A program made the position numbers and the translations under genes. Source: a virus. Taken from it: DNA of 64,000 bases. The stretch covers positions 124,001 through 188,000 of IMG/VR virus record IMGVR_UViG_3300034158_000023, one strand, 5' to 3'. Shown here piece after piece: positions 43,445-53,526 of the stretch (position 1 is the first letter of the stretch; every line of letters starts with the position of its first letter). The notes beneath the pieces are model-generated. The model ran no database searches, was not told the DNA's origin, and saw only the letters and a program-made list of their open reading frames with translations.

Positions 43445-44344
43445 ATGGGTATTGAAACATTCGTAAAAAGTCTTCTGCCTAGTATTGATAAAAGTACTAT
43501 TCTAGAAGACGCAGCGACCACAGTAGAAGAACTTAAGGAGTGTACTCTGCCTCCGTACATTGCTACGATTGATGCTAAGTTGTTCACTGGAGATTATCGT
43601 TTCCAGTCTGATTGGATGTTCCGTCGCAACCGTGATTTCAAGTCACGCTTCCGTGGTACTAACGGTAGTTTGATTGAAGTGATTGCTCTGACACTAGGTA
43701 CCGTTTTAAAGCGCACTGAGTTCATCCAGGACGCTTTAGAGAAAGACTTAGTACATGACCTAGCCCGCGATGGCATTAGTTACCCTAAGGCCACTCTGGT
43801 GCAGTTATTGGAACTTGCTTCATTCTACTCTCGTTATGCACGTCGTTTTCTTTTGATGTGTTATGCTTGTGAGATCCCTGAGTTTAACAAAGAGATATCT
43901 AAAGAGAGACCTTTCTCTAAGATTGAAGTTAAACAAATGGAAGAACAGTTCGGTGCTTTTATATCTGTAACTGAAATCTTCTCTCGCAACGAACGTGATT
44001 TTAATGCAGCCTTAACTAGCATTCCTGATATGTTAGTGGATTTAGCAGATGCTCAAGTTACTCATGCGGTAGCTGGCACTGGTAATCTGAATCCAATGGC
44101 GTTAGGCTTTATTAGCCATGTGTGGAACCCCATTTATCACATCCGTATGGCTGTGGCTAACTGGCAGAACACTCGTTGTTTAGCGGCTAAAGAAGAAGCG
44201 ACTGCTCTAGAGTATCGCTTAGCTCAAATGCGTTTAGCTTTAGAAGGCGAACAGAATGCCGCTTTAGAAAAGCGCATCGAATACACTGAGCGCCGTTTAA
44301 TGAACTTAAACGTGGAAATCGCTAAACTTGAAAAGGTGAAGTGA
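43445..44344 (+). CDS. Probable virion protein with coiled-coil C-terminus, 299 aa
   Basis: Starts MGIETF. The final ~60 residues (EEATALEYRLAQMRLALEG..., ending in NVEIAKLEKVK) form a clear Leu/Ala/Glu heptad coiled coil. 10 bases after the preceding gene and 1 base before the next; probably one operon. No enzymatic motif. Confidence 0.75.
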   Translation: MGIETFVKSLLPSIDKSTILEDAATTVEELKECTLPPYIATIDAKLFTGDYRFQSDWMFRRNRDFKSRFRGTNGSLIEVIALTLGTVLKRTEFIQDALEKDLVHDLARDGISYPKATLVQLLELASFYSRYARRFLLMCYACEIPEFNKEISKERPFSKIEVKQMEEQFGAFISVTEIFSRNERDFNAALTSIPDMLVDLADAQVTHAVAGTGNLNPMALGFISHVWNPIYHIRMAVANWQNTRCLAAKEEATALEYRLAQMRLALEGEQNAALEKRIEYTERRLMNLNVEIAKLEKVK

Positions 44345-44345
44345 T

Positions 44346-44855
44346 ATGAAACCGAGCAGTTATCAATCGTATCCAAGTTCTTTCCGTTCCCCAGTGTATT
44401 CCACTGAACGTATGACCATTACAGCTGACGAACAAATTAAACATTTGTATGCGCAGTATAAGTCACACTTAGTGTCAGTGGACACCTGGGAATTCCATGC
44501 TGAGTTGATTGCTAATGTCCGCCGTTTGTTCGGTGACTTCTTAGCATGGCTAGACGCACAAGACCATAATGTGTACATCTCTAAAACCGCTTATAATTTG
44601 ATAGTTGATACTATTCAATTTATAAAGGGTAAGCGGAGACCTATCGCATTACGTTCCGCTATGGGTCTAATCCAAATGGAAAGAGACTCTGGTGAGTTTC
44701 AAAACTTGAGCGCTGAACGTAGAAACACTAAACTTCGTGAGTTAGTTGACTTCGACGGACGTGACTTCATTTACCTATGGTTGAAGCAACCAAATGGGTT
44801 AGATGACATGTTATGTACAACGCATTTTATTTTTGGCAAAGAAGTGCAGCAATAG
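44346..44855 (+). CDS. Unknown virion-cluster protein, 169 aa
   Basis: Translated 1 base after the coiled-coil gene. The N-terminus is Ser/Tyr/Pro rich (SSYQSYPSSFRSP) and the rest helical with several Trp. No motif recognised. Confidence 0.75.
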   Translation: MKPSSYQSYPSSFRSPVYSTERMTITADEQIKHLYAQYKSHLVSVDTWEFHAELIANVRRLFGDFLAWLDAQDHNVYISKTAYNLIVDTIQFIKGKRRPIALRSAMGLIQMERDSGEFQNLSAERRNTKLRELVDFDGRDFIYLWLKQPNGLDDMLCTTHFIFGKEVQQ

Positions 44856-44877
44856 CACTTATTTTTAGGAGCTCTAT

Positions 44878-46284
44878 ATGAGACGTTTACCCCTCCGTGC
44901 AAAAGCAGGGTTAGAATCGGGCGACGGCGAGTTAGACTTGACATCTACAGACCCTGTAGACATGTCGGAGTTTGAATCTGAAGCTAGCGCTGTAGCCGAA
45001 CACACCCGTGAGGTAACTGATGCCAATGAAGCAGTGATGGGCTTAGAAGCCATTGCTATGGGCATTCAGTCTACTCTGAAAGGCCGTGGTTTAGATCGTA
45101 ATGCCGCTATGTTTGCTCACATCGCTACTGCTGCATATTGCGACCGTCTGCGTGTGAACAACCCATTGCCTTCTTTGGAAAACTTTGGTGCTACTACTTC
45201 ACAGCTCACGATGACTCGTGCTGGCCTAGAAGATGTTAAGCAAAAGATCAAAGATGCTTGGAAATGGATCATTGATCTGTTACAGTCCGGCATCCGTAAA
45301 GTAAATGAGTATTATCAGCGTGTTTGGGCTCAAGCTCCACGTTTGATTACTAAAGCGCAAGCTATCTCTAAACAGGTGTCTGAACTGAAAACAGGTAAGT
45401 CTAAAGATGGTAAAAACATCGACGTAGACAAATCTTCTTTCACTACTGTACACGTAGCCAAAGCCGTAGATGGTGCTGGCCTTGTAGGTGGCATGAAGCA
45501 GTTAGAAAGCATCAGTGGTGATATCTTTGTTGATTACGTCAAGAAAGTTACTGACTGGGGCGATCAAGTCGTAACCAGTACTACTGACATCGATTATGCT
45601 GATGACAACCGTTTCACTGAAACTGTCAATAAGCTGATGGAGCACAAGCTAGAAACTGATAAGTTAGTAGCTGCTGCAACTGTTGCTTCTCAAGCTGGTC
45701 CTAATGCAGGCGGTAAAGAAACTCCTGAAATTATGGGCGGCAAGAAAATCTTCGTTAAAATCGGTGCCGATGTATCTGCTGAGAAAGCTCCTGGTACTGA
45801 AGACGACCAAACTGGTACTGCTCCAGGCGCAGAAAAAACAGCTGGCGCTACTGTAGTCCTAGCCGATTGGCGTGGTTTCGTAAACCCATTATCTGATACA
45901 CGTGTGTATTTAGGTTCTGCTTATGAAACTGAACCAGAGCTAAGCGACAAATCAGTTGCAACCTTTGAAGCTCAACAAATTGGTAGTATCGCAGCTTCTG
46001 CTGAAGCATTGTGTACTATTATTATGAACTACAAAGCAGGTAATAAGCGCGCCAATGATTTACGTCAAAAGGCCATTACCGCAGCTAAGCGTGCTCAAAC
46101 TAACGCCGTCAAAGCTGACGACCTTAGCAAAGACAACGCGACAGTGGCTGGTCAGTTGAATAAAGTTGTTGCTGCTGTAAACACTTTGTTAACTCAGCCA
46201 AACCAAGAGTTCAGTGCGCACATGTTACGTGTCACTAACGTATGTCTGCAATTGTGTGAAAAGTCTTTAGCTAATTACAAATAA
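44878..46284 (+). CDS. Inner-body-like virion protein, 468 aa
   Basis: A basic start (MRRLPLRAKA) is followed by an acidic region with two GLE strings (GLESG at 11, MGLEAIA at 54-60). The bulk is a highly helical, Ala/Lys-rich domain. The pattern matches that of proteins made with a propeptide that is clipped by the prohead protease, as phiKZ inner-body proteins are. It resembles the next gene in layout: basic start, acidic leader, Lys/Ala helix with a Trp-rich amphipathic part (KDAWKWIIDLLQSGIRK here; KFWAEVKRLVAKAWEAILK there). Probably paralogous. Confidence 0.72.
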   Translation: MRRLPLRAKAGLESGDGELDLTSTDPVDMSEFESEASAVAEHTREVTDANEAVMGLEAIAMGIQSTLKGRGLDRNAAMFAHIATAAYCDRLRVNNPLPSLENFGATTSQLTMTRAGLEDVKQKIKDAWKWIIDLLQSGIRKVNEYYQRVWAQAPRLITKAQAISKQVSELKTGKSKDGKNIDVDKSSFTTVHVAKAVDGAGLVGGMKQLESISGDIFVDYVKKVTDWGDQVVTSTTDIDYADDNRFTETVNKLMEHKLETDKLVAAATVASQAGPNAGGKETPEIMGGKKIFVKIGADVSAEKAPGTEDDQTGTAPGAEKTAGATVVLADWRGFVNPLSDTRVYLGSAYETEPELSDKSVATFEAQQIGSIAASAEALCTIIMNYKAGNKRANDLRQKAITAAKRAQTNAVKADDLSKDNATVAGQLNKVVAAVNTLLTQPNQEFSAHMLRVTNVCLQLCEKSLANYK

Positions 46285-46320
46285 GTAATAGTTTGAGTCT
46301 TGGCACGTTAAACCCTGTTA

Positions 46321-46356
46321 TGAGGAACATTATCAGTTCCTCACTAATTCTTTTTT
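46321..46356 (+). terminator. Hairpin before inner-body-like gene
   Basis: TGAGGAAC-attatca-GTTCCTCA then CTAATTCTTTTTT. It could end the upstream unit or act as a leader structure, since the next ribosome-binding site GAAGGATAC follows immediately. Confidence 0.65.
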
Positions 46357-46370
46357 GAAGGATACAATGT

Positions 46371-47723
46371 ATGAAATTACGTATTAATGGCGCAAGCGGT
46401 TTTTCAGCTGGTTTAGAAGATGCAGAAGTTGAAGCTGGTATGTCAGAAGGCGAAGCTGCGATTGCTGCTGCTGAAACTGCTACTGACGTAGCTGAAATCG
46501 AAAGCGACCTTACCAACGCCACTCGTCTTGAAGATCAAGCCGAAGGTATGGAAGACGCTGCTGAAGTTATCGACGGCATCGAACGCGCTACTCCAGGTGA
46601 AGTTCAACTTGCAGACGTGGCTTCTAGCCTAGCAACTGCTGGTACTGACGCTGAAGTTGAAATCTTCGAAGATGCTCCAGAAGGCGAAGCAGTATCTGTG
46701 GAATCTTTCACTAATCGTAAGATTGGTACTGAAGGTCTGAAAGAAATGGCTCAGAAGTTCTGGGCTGAAGTTAAGCGCCTTGTTGCCAAAGCTTGGGAAG
46801 CTATTCTCAAATTCTGGCGTAAAGTGACTGACCAAGTTCCAGGTGTTGTTAAAGCTGCTCGTTCTCTGCGTACTCGCGCTGAAGATGCCGCTGGTAAATC
46901 ACTTAAGTCTGAAGACAAGAAACTCAAAGCTGGCTCTGCTGGTTTAGCGTTAGTCTTAGGCGACAGTTACCCAACTTCTGCTGGCGATGTTACTAAAGCC
47001 GTTGAAAACATGACTGCTGTAGCTAAAATCGTTTTAGATGCTGATGCTAAATCAGTACACGAAGGCGGCGAAGCTTTACAATCTGCTATCAACGATTTCG
47101 ATGTTGAGAAAGCAGAAGAGTCACTGAAGAAAGTAACTGACAAAGTTAAAGCTGGCGGTTTCGGTCAATCTGGCGCATGTAAAACTGCAATCGGTTCAGA
47201 CAGCCGTTACGGTAACGGTTTAACTGCAACTAAGTCTGTTGATCTTCCAGGCGGCGTGATCCTTGTTGCTTCTAAAGCACCAAATGAATCTAACGGTGGT
47301 CTGTTAGGTTGGGCTGCTGCGTTACGTTCACAATCAGTTGCCGTTGTACACCACAACGACAAAGACAAAAAGTCTATCACTGAGAAAGACGTAACTACCT
47401 TGTCTCTGCAAGAGATCAAGAAAGTTGCTGATCAAGCCGAAGATCTTGCACTGGTTGTTAAAGGTTTCCAAGAGAAGCATTTACGTAAACTGGAACAAGC
47501 ATCTAACAAGATGAAAGGCGCTGGTGACAAAGTTGCGAAACAAGTCACTGAAGAAACTCCAGCTCTTGCTCAAAAGCAATATCAAGCCGCTCTGCGTTTC
47601 GTTACTGCATACGCTGCATGGTCTGCTTCTCCATTCAACCGTATCGCACAGATGTCTCTGACAACTGCTCGCGCTGCTATTGAAGTGGGTAACAAGTCTG
47701 TTGGTAAATACTCAGCTGCTTAA
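46371..47723 (+). CDS. Inner-body-like virion protein with acidic leader, 450 aa
   Basis: The N-terminal ~110 residues are very acidic (AGLEDAEVEAGMSEGEAAIA and similar), ending in SVESF and then IGTEGLKEM (residues 119-125), followed by the helical Trp/Lys segment and a long Lys/Ala domain. The acidic leader would be removed if cleaved after GTE. Codon usage (many GAA, GCT, CGT, GGC) resembles the capsid and chimallin genes and indicates high expression. Likely an abundant internal head protein. The role could be ejection or DNA packing. Confidence 0.74.
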   Translation: MKLRINGASGFSAGLEDAEVEAGMSEGEAAIAAAETATDVAEIESDLTNATRLEDQAEGMEDAAEVIDGIERATPGEVQLADVASSLATAGTDAEVEIFEDAPEGEAVSVESFTNRKIGTEGLKEMAQKFWAEVKRLVAKAWEAILKFWRKVTDQVPGVVKAARSLRTRAEDAAGKSLKSEDKKLKAGSAGLALVLGDSYPTSAGDVTKAVENMTAVAKIVLDADAKSVHEGGEALQSAINDFDVEKAEESLKKVTDKVKAGGFGQSGACKTAIGSDSRYGNGLTATKSVDLPGGVILVASKAPNESNGGLLGWAAALRSQSVAVVHHNDKDKKSITEKDVTTLSLQEIKKVADQAEDLALVVKGFQEKHLRKLEQASNKMKGAGDKVAKQVTEETPALAQKQYQAALRFVTAYAAWSASPFNRIAQMSLTTARAAIEVGNKSVGKYSAA

Positions 47724-47746
47724 TCGCACTCGGGTATTGAAATGAG

Positions 47747-47771
47747 GAAGGGGGCTTCGGCTCCCTTCTTT
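47747..47771 (+). terminator. Intrinsic terminator
   Basis: GAAGGGGGC-ttcg-GCTCCCTTC then TTTTGCCG. One bulge in the stem. Confidence 0.8.
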
Positions 47772-47828
47772 TGCCGTCAGTTATAAATTACCACAGAGCC
47801 TAATGGTGTAGGCAACTGAGGAGGCACT

Positions 47829-48110
47829 ATGCGCCAAATATACACCACTGATAAAATCCTAAAGTTATTTAAATGGTTAAATAGTCTACCTAAAGAAAGA
47901 TTACCATTTGTACCAGTGACAGATAATGAGTTGGAAGAACTACTTGTTCTAGGTACCAACTTCGATGTATTGGAACCAATTCCTGACACTTTTGCAGACG
48001 TACGCGTTAACATGCATGGGTTTACACTAAGGTGCCGACATGGAAGGCTATCTATTTTTACCTGTAAAGATGACGTATTAAAACTGTATGTATTGAAGGG
48101 GGCTAAGTGA
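47829..48110 (+). CDS. Unknown small protein, 93 aa, coupled to NADAR-like gene
   Basis: Soluble 93-aa protein (ending YVLKGAK) with TGAGGAGGCACT before its ATG. Its stop overlaps the start of the next gene (TGATG), so it is co-translated with the NADAR-like protein and could be its partner. No motif recognised. Confidence 0.75.
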   Translation: MRQIYTTDKILKLFKWLNSLPKERLPFVPVTDNELEELLVLGTNFDVLEPIPDTFADVRVNMHGFTLRCRHGRLSIFTCKDDVLKLYVLKGAK

Positions 48111-48580
48111 TGTTGATATGGACTACAAGTGGGATGATGGAACATGACCATAATGCAGATGGGGTATTGTACCTTAACTGCTATAGCCAAGCCTCCACTC
48201 AGTTAGGTAGGGATCTATCTAACTTTGCTAGTTTAGGGTTTACTATTCCAGGCGTGGGAAGGTTTGCATCTATGGAAGGACTTTGGCATTGGGTAGCAAC
48301 TGGTAAGAAGTATCCTGAGTTCATGAGCATGAACGGATACAAAGCTAAGATGGCTAGTCGTAGCTACAAGAAAGTACATAACCCTAACTTTGAGCAGGAT
48401 ATCTGTGCTGGAGTAGAAGCTAAACTAACTCAGAACCCAACTCTACTTCAAGCTTTGATTGCTAATAAATTACCGTTAGCACATTTTCGTTTTAACCATC
48501 AGCAATTAATGGACATCCCTCCTGATCAAATGTTCTGGTTAGAGGCTATCGACAATGTTAGACGATGTTATGATTTCTAA
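48110..48580 (+). CDS. NADAR-like protein (candidate ADP-ribosyl-guanine glycosidase)
   Basis: The 156-aa product shows the NADAR layout: LSNFASLGFTIPGVGRFASM (LSNF + F-ipG..f.S-E), then a helix EGLWHW at the place of the conserved SxEHxxQA, and a later basic helix. NADAR proteins (YbiA/DUF1768) remove ADP-ribose from guanine; in DarTG1 systems a NADAR domain is the antitoxin. The usual E-H-x-x-Q is E-G-L-W-H here, so activity is uncertain. Start: I prefer ATG 48110 to the GTG at 48107; AAGGGGGC precedes. A counter-defence role would parallel the macrodomain at 23.4 kb. Confidence 0.55.
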   Translation: MLIWTTSGMMEHDHNADGVLYLNCYSQASTQLGRDLSNFASLGFTIPGVGRFASMEGLWHWVATGKKYPEFMSMNGYKAKMASRSYKKVHNPNFEQDICAGVEAKLTQNPTLLQALIANKLPLAHFRFNHQQLMDIPPDQMFWLEAIDNVRRCYDF

Positions 48581-48602
48581 TACCTGATTCAAAGGAGTTC
48601 CC

Positions 48603-50153
48603 ATGCCCGCATTAGCACTACCCGTGGTTGAGACGTACAACGCCATAGAAAGACCTGTAGCCGTAGATATCGCTAAACGCCTAGCAAGTATATCAGGGTT
48701 AGATGTACCGATCATTATAAGCTTCCCAGGAGCTAATGACGCCATGCCTCTTTTCGATAGCCGCTTACAGCAAGATAAGAATGCTGATAGTGCTGTCTAT
48801 AAGAACCGCAGTAAGTTTTCTATTACAGTAACTGAAAGTTATTTGGAAGGTACGGAACTCAACACTATCGTTAGATCACGTGATGCTCCAGTTTTATTTG
48901 CCGATGAAGCACTGGGTGTAGAAATGTATCCAGTGTACAGTGCTACTGAAGTAAGAATGTCATTTACCTATCGTGCTCAGGATAGACGTGAAGCTGAAAT
49001 CTTTAGAGACCAATACCGAATCAAACTAGCTGAAGGTGTGCGTGAGTTAGTAATGTCTGCTGCGTATGAAATACCTGTACCTAAAGAGTATCTAATGATA
49101 CTCAAGCAGATACACACTCTACGTGAAAAGCAAGGAGGGTACGGGGAGACTTGGGCTAAGTGGATGAACACTAACTTAAGTCCTAAAGCTACGGTTTTAA
49201 CCACCATGGCTGGTACTGAACCTTTGTTAGTTTTTAAAGAAAGACAAGAAGGGATTTTAGGTTACTGGGATTTTGATTTACCTCCAGAACATTCGAAGGG
49301 TGAAACTGGCAGTACTTACGAATTAACCATGGATTTCATTTACACTTATGAAAAGCCTATCAACTTTGTTTTACGTTATCCTCTGGTGGTACATAACCAG
49401 ATGTTGCCTAAGCGATTTGTGCCTGCAAGAAACTTAAAGTATTATTCTCGCATGGAAGGTACTAAAAGTGAAACTAATGCAGCGTATGACATGTTCCGTA
49501 AACTGTCAGGGTATTATTACAACACCTTAGATGGAATCTCTCAGCCTTTTGCAGACGAGTTCTCACCTAGAACAGTAATGCCTAATATGTTTAACGCTCT
49601 CACACAGCTTATACGCGTTGATTTACAAAACCCTAGGCAAGTTATCAACCTGAAGGAATTCTATCCTTACAGAGCTTCCCAAGGCGTTCTAGACGCACTA
49701 ACTCTGTTCCAGTCGACAGTGGCTGTACCTTACATGTCTCCTTTTACGTTATGTCTATTTGAAAACGGTGTTAGGGTACATGAATCTAAGGTTGTAATGG
49801 ATGCTGAGTTTAATGTTAGCACTAACTACGACATGGACATTCGCAAGACTTACCATTTAGGTATCTACTTGCTAATCAATCCAGCGTTGTTACAACCAGC
49901 AGCAGAATCTACCCTACTGAACAATCCAACTATTTGTTTAAACTATGCTGATACCCTAAGATGCCTATCAGATGAACCTAACTATGAAATAGAAGTATTA
50001 GCTGACCGATTAGTGAATCGTAACAGTTGGTGGTATTTTGTACGTACACTTAGAAGTGTGCATTCGGTTTATCGAAATAAGATTTGGCAATCTTGGAATT
50101 TAGTTGCTAGTTGTACAGTAGTCACTGAGGTAAAAACAAATGCCACCATTTGA
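48603..50153 (+). CDS. Probable tail/baseplate structural protein, 516 aa
   Basis: First of four overlapping genes (50153/50140, 51501/51502, 52089/52083), which implies a complex made in fixed ratio. The sequence is beta-rich with many Tyr, Asn and Pro, as in tail proteins. No family recognised. AAAGGAGTTCCC before the ATG. Confidence 0.72.
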   Translation: MPALALPVVETYNAIERPVAVDIAKRLASISGLDVPIIISFPGANDAMPLFDSRLQQDKNADSAVYKNRSKFSITVTESYLEGTELNTIVRSRDAPVLFADEALGVEMYPVYSATEVRMSFTYRAQDRREAEIFRDQYRIKLAEGVRELVMSAAYEIPVPKEYLMILKQIHTLREKQGGYGETWAKWMNTNLSPKATVLTTMAGTEPLLVFKERQEGILGYWDFDLPPEHSKGETGSTYELTMDFIYTYEKPINFVLRYPLVVHNQMLPKRFVPARNLKYYSRMEGTKSETNAAYDMFRKLSGYYYNTLDGISQPFADEFSPRTVMPNMFNALTQLIRVDLQNPRQVINLKEFYPYRASQGVLDALTLFQSTVAVPYMSPFTLCLFENGVRVHESKVVMDAEFNVSTNYDMDIRKTYHLGIYLLINPALLQPAAESTLLNNPTICLNYADTLRCLSDEPNYEIEVLADRLVNRNSWWYFVRTLRSVHSVYRNKIWQSWNLVASCTVVTEVKTNATI

Positions 50154-51501
50154 ATTAGATAATGAAAGCGGGGTTGTTGATAACAAAAACCCTAATGATG
50201 CACCAGCTCCTTATCAGACGACGGCAGTAGATAACGCCTATAGTCCAGTGCGTAGTTTATTAACCCACGTAGAAGGTGCTAAGTGGGTACTGGACGATTA
50301 CTTTAGCCAATACTTAGGTATGGATCAAGCAGTCGATCAACAGAACGTTAACTCAGTTGCAGTTTACCAGCAGTACTTGCGCATTAAAGAATTTGAAATG
50401 CGGGTTAGCTCACCGCTAGACATTTCATCTGATACTAGTAGCCGTGAATTCCAATTAGTTGGTTCAGCCACTATGTACCCAGGTTTCATCCCCAACAAAG
50501 GCGATATGTTTGTTGCCATGATTGGAGATGGTCGTAAAATGTTGTTTACTCTAACCGACATAGAAAAGAAAACTATGTTGTTAGATGCGGTGTATGAAGT
50601 CAGTTACGAGAGTGTGGATTATCTAAGTCCAGACTTAGAACAAAACTTGCTGTCCAAAGTAGTTAAGACAGTAACTTTTGTAAAAGAGTTTATGGCGTTA
50701 GGTAATACCCCATTCCTAGTGGATAGTGAATACTCTACTCTAAAAGAGTTAAGAGAATGGATCCATAAATTACCATTGGAATATGTAAGAGAGTTCTTCG
50801 ATGAAGAGTTCTCTACCTTCTTGATCCCAGGACAAGATAAACCAATGTACGATCCATTTATTGTGAAGTTTGCTAAAGCTACGATGTCTACTCATCAAGA
50901 ACCTTTATGGGCTCGTGTGAGAGAACACAACTGCGATAACGGTAGAGACAGTGGATATACAACTATCCTAGACACTCTGTTGGAAACCAACGAACGTGGT
51001 TTAGATTTTGTGCAGCAGTTCTTTGCGGTGTTCTTTGTTCGCGGGCAACATCGAAACACTACGTTTGGAACAGTGACGTATTCTGGTATAGATAACGTCT
51101 ACTATCCTAAAGGTAATGATTCACTTGGTTACCTTAATGAGAACGTGCCATTTAAACCTTCCCCACCGCGTGAGTTTAATCGCCCGATAGATTTAAGTAT
51201 TGTTATCTCTGATACCACTCTGGAAGGGCTAACAGCACCAGACATGATTTCTGTAGACTCTATACGTCCTGTGACTGTAGATAACTATTACATACTTTCC
51301 AAAGCGTTCTATGAGAGTGATCAGGCTAACATGTCAGCATTAGAATTGTTGTTGCATGCTACGTATTACTCAAAACCTTTATGCCACTTCACGCTGTTGA
51401 ATTTATGTAAGAAGTCGGTGTACTGGGGAGTGTTAGAACGATTCTATTACTTACCACTGTTGCAGTTCTTATTGGTGGTTTCTAAGAAGGATGTAAACTA
51501 A
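50140..51501 (+). CDS. Probable tail/baseplate structural protein, 453 aa
   Basis: Overlaps the preceding gene by 14 bases. Soluble, mixed sequence with acidic patches (EFFDEEFSTF). No motif recognised. Assigned by operon context only. Confidence 0.7.
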   Translation: MPPFELDNESGVVDNKNPNDAPAPYQTTAVDNAYSPVRSLLTHVEGAKWVLDDYFSQYLGMDQAVDQQNVNSVAVYQQYLRIKEFEMRVSSPLDISSDTSSREFQLVGSATMYPGFIPNKGDMFVAMIGDGRKMLFTLTDIEKKTMLLDAVYEVSYESVDYLSPDLEQNLLSKVVKTVTFVKEFMALGNTPFLVDSEYSTLKELREWIHKLPLEYVREFFDEEFSTFLIPGQDKPMYDPFIVKFAKATMSTHQEPLWARVREHNCDNGRDSGYTTILDTLLETNERGLDFVQQFFAVFFVRGQHRNTTFGTVTYSGIDNVYYPKGNDSLGYLNENVPFKPSPPREFNRPIDLSIVISDTTLEGLTAPDMISVDSIRPVTVDNYYILSKAFYESDQANMSALELLLHATYYSKPLCHFTLLNLCKKSVYWGVLERFYYLPLLQFLLVVSKKDVN

Positions 51502-52089
51502 ATGGAATACAAATGCGAACAAGATACTCCAGCGTGGAAACTATTCCATACTGAATTTCTAGTTAGTATCCCTGCGGCTCACGTACGATCAGCCCATGAT
51601 CAAAAAGTGTTTGGCTTTGTTAGTACCGGAGATTCTGAGTACGATAAACAGTTAGCTCATGCACACACGAAAGTGTACCGGAAGATCCCCGAGTTAGCTG
51701 AACTGTTAGATGCTGGAGTAAACCCTAACATTCTTAACCCAGATAACCAGATCCCTCGGATGACTGAGTTGATCAAAGCGCATATCCAAGAGATTGATAA
51801 CTTACAAAGTGGTCGATACTCCAGGGTGCGTCCGGAGGATGAATTAGATCCTGAGGTATTGGAAGAACTCCAGTTATTGGAAAAGTTCTCTGCGTGGATG
51901 AATAAAGTCCCACGGGATGAAAAGCCTATCGACAACTCGCCAAAAGGTTACGCAGCTTATTTGCAGCGCTTCAAGCTTATGTCTATGGGTGGCTTAGAAG
52001 GTGCTCCACCATCTGTCCCTATTAAACCGTTCACAAACGCTGACAGCGGGTTTACTAAGAAAGGACTAAGGAGAATACCTAGATGGTAG
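51502..52089 (+). CDS. Probable tail/baseplate protein, 195 aa
   Basis: Follows the previous stop with no gap. Mostly helical, acidic centre and basic end (KKGLRRIPRW). No motif recognised. Confidence 0.72.
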   Translation: MEYKCEQDTPAWKLFHTEFLVSIPAAHVRSAHDQKVFGFVSTGDSEYDKQLAHAHTKVYRKIPELAELLDAGVNPNILNPDNQIPRMTELIKAHIQEIDNLQSGRYSRVRPEDELDPEVLEELQLLEKFSAWMNKVPRDEKPIDNSPKGYAAYLQRFKLMSMGGLEGAPPSVPIKPFTNADSGFTKKGLRRIPRW

Positions 52090-53402
52090 TAAAAAGCCTC
52101 ACAACGCATGCTGAGGTAGTTAAATCTATCCAGGCCGATACCTACCCAACTTACTTTGAATACAAGTGTCAGTTCACAGTCAATGGTTTAGTGATCGACA
52201 CTTTAAAAACTGTGGAGATAGATATAGCCGAAGACTATGCGAATGGTTATGGGGCTGCTATCATAATCTCTGTGGCCATGATTTTAGATGACTACATGCA
52301 GAAGGTTTATCCTAATCGGAATGCGTTAACCTGTACTCTGGTTAAAAAGGCGGTTACAACTGGAGTTACAGCTGTAACTCCTTTGATGTCTACTACGGTA
52401 GAGTATTCCGTGGTGCCATTAGACAACGTTGACATGGCTGCATCTGCTAAAGTTAACTTTGATGGTAAGTTAGGGATAGGAACATTTAAGTTCCAGTTGA
52501 TCCCATTACCTTTAGAGAAACTTAGACTAGAAACTGTCAGTGGGGTATATCCGGAAGCCGCAGCGATTGATGTACTTAAAGTGTTACTAGGTAATGCTAC
52601 CCGTAAACGAGCTACAAACAGTTCTAACGCGTTTACTGGGTTTGCCGCTACCGAGCCACCTAAAGAGATCAAAGTAAAGCCACAGCTGATAATTAAGCCC
52701 ACTAACGTGCTTGATCTACCTACGTACTTACAGAAACATTGTGGTGGTATCTACAACCATGGTATTGGTTGTTATTTCTACAATACTTTCTGGTATATAT
52801 ACCCACTGTACGATTGCACTAGATACGATAGAGCAAAACGCACTTTGGATATTGCAGTACTGCCCCAACAACAAACTATCGGCATAGATAAAACTTATGC
52901 TTACGTTAACAACCGAGCATTTATTTTAATCACTGCTGAGTTCCAAGAAACAGATAACCGAGATGTAAAAATGTTAAACAAGGGTAATGGCGTTAGGTTC
53001 TCTAATGCTACTATCATGTTTGATGAGTTTACTACTCGTGGTGGAAACAAAGCTACTACTGATATCACTAAGAACGTTTCACAGTTTGTTTTAAGTGAAC
53101 GTGAAACAGGTGACCAGTATGCTCCATTCAGTGATAATGAGATTACTGATAACGTAGCGCAGGAACTGTCTAAGCTAAGTGCTAGAATGGGGACGGAAGT
53201 AACTATGCGATGGAAGTATGCTAACCCTGATATCCTATATCCTGGGATGCCAGTCAAAGTACACTTCCCCGTAGAAGGTGGGGTTAAAGAAAGGTTAGGG
53301 GTATTGTTAGCTATACAAACATATGGCCGTACTTTACAACCAGAAATGACTGCAATGAAAGTAGGTATGGAAGTTGCATTAAAGTTATTCTTAGCTGACT
53401 AA
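52083..53402 (+). CDS. Probable tail hub-like protein, 439 aa
   Basis: Overlaps the 195-aa gene by 7 bases. Beta-rich with many Thr, Val and Asn. The C-terminal stretch VNPD-like ANPDILYPGMPVKVHF resembles segments of hub proteins in which a ring of beta domains surrounds a channel (gpD/gp27-type), but this is weak. Last gene before a terminator. Confidence 0.6.
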   Translation: MVVKSLTTHAEVVKSIQADTYPTYFEYKCQFTVNGLVIDTLKTVEIDIAEDYANGYGAAIIISVAMILDDYMQKVYPNRNALTCTLVKKAVTTGVTAVTPLMSTTVEYSVVPLDNVDMAASAKVNFDGKLGIGTFKFQLIPLPLEKLRLETVSGVYPEAAAIDVLKVLLGNATRKRATNSSNAFTGFAATEPPKEIKVKPQLIIKPTNVLDLPTYLQKHCGGIYNHGIGCYFYNTFWYIYPLYDCTRYDRAKRTLDIAVLPQQQTIGIDKTYAYVNNRAFILITAEFQETDNRDVKMLNKGNGVRFSNATIMFDEFTTRGGNKATTDITKNVSQFVLSERETGDQYAPFSDNEITDNVAQELSKLSARMGTEVTMRWKYANPDILYPGMPVKVHFPVEGGVKERLGVLLAIQTYGRTLQPEMTAMKVGMEVALKLFLAD

Positions 53403-53410
53403 CATAAACT

Positions 53411-53439
53411 GGGAGGACTGCTAGTCCTCCCATTATGCC
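53411..53439 (+). terminator. Terminator hairpin with TTATGCC box
   Basis: GGGAGGAC-tgcta-GTCCTCCC followed by ATTATGCCG. Confidence 0.75.
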
Positions 53440-53526
53440 GTGACTGGAAAACTTTCTAAATATATATTGTTTTAGTAGTAAGAAAGCATAAAGCTTTCTA
53501 TTCATAAAACAATAAAGGGTATTACC

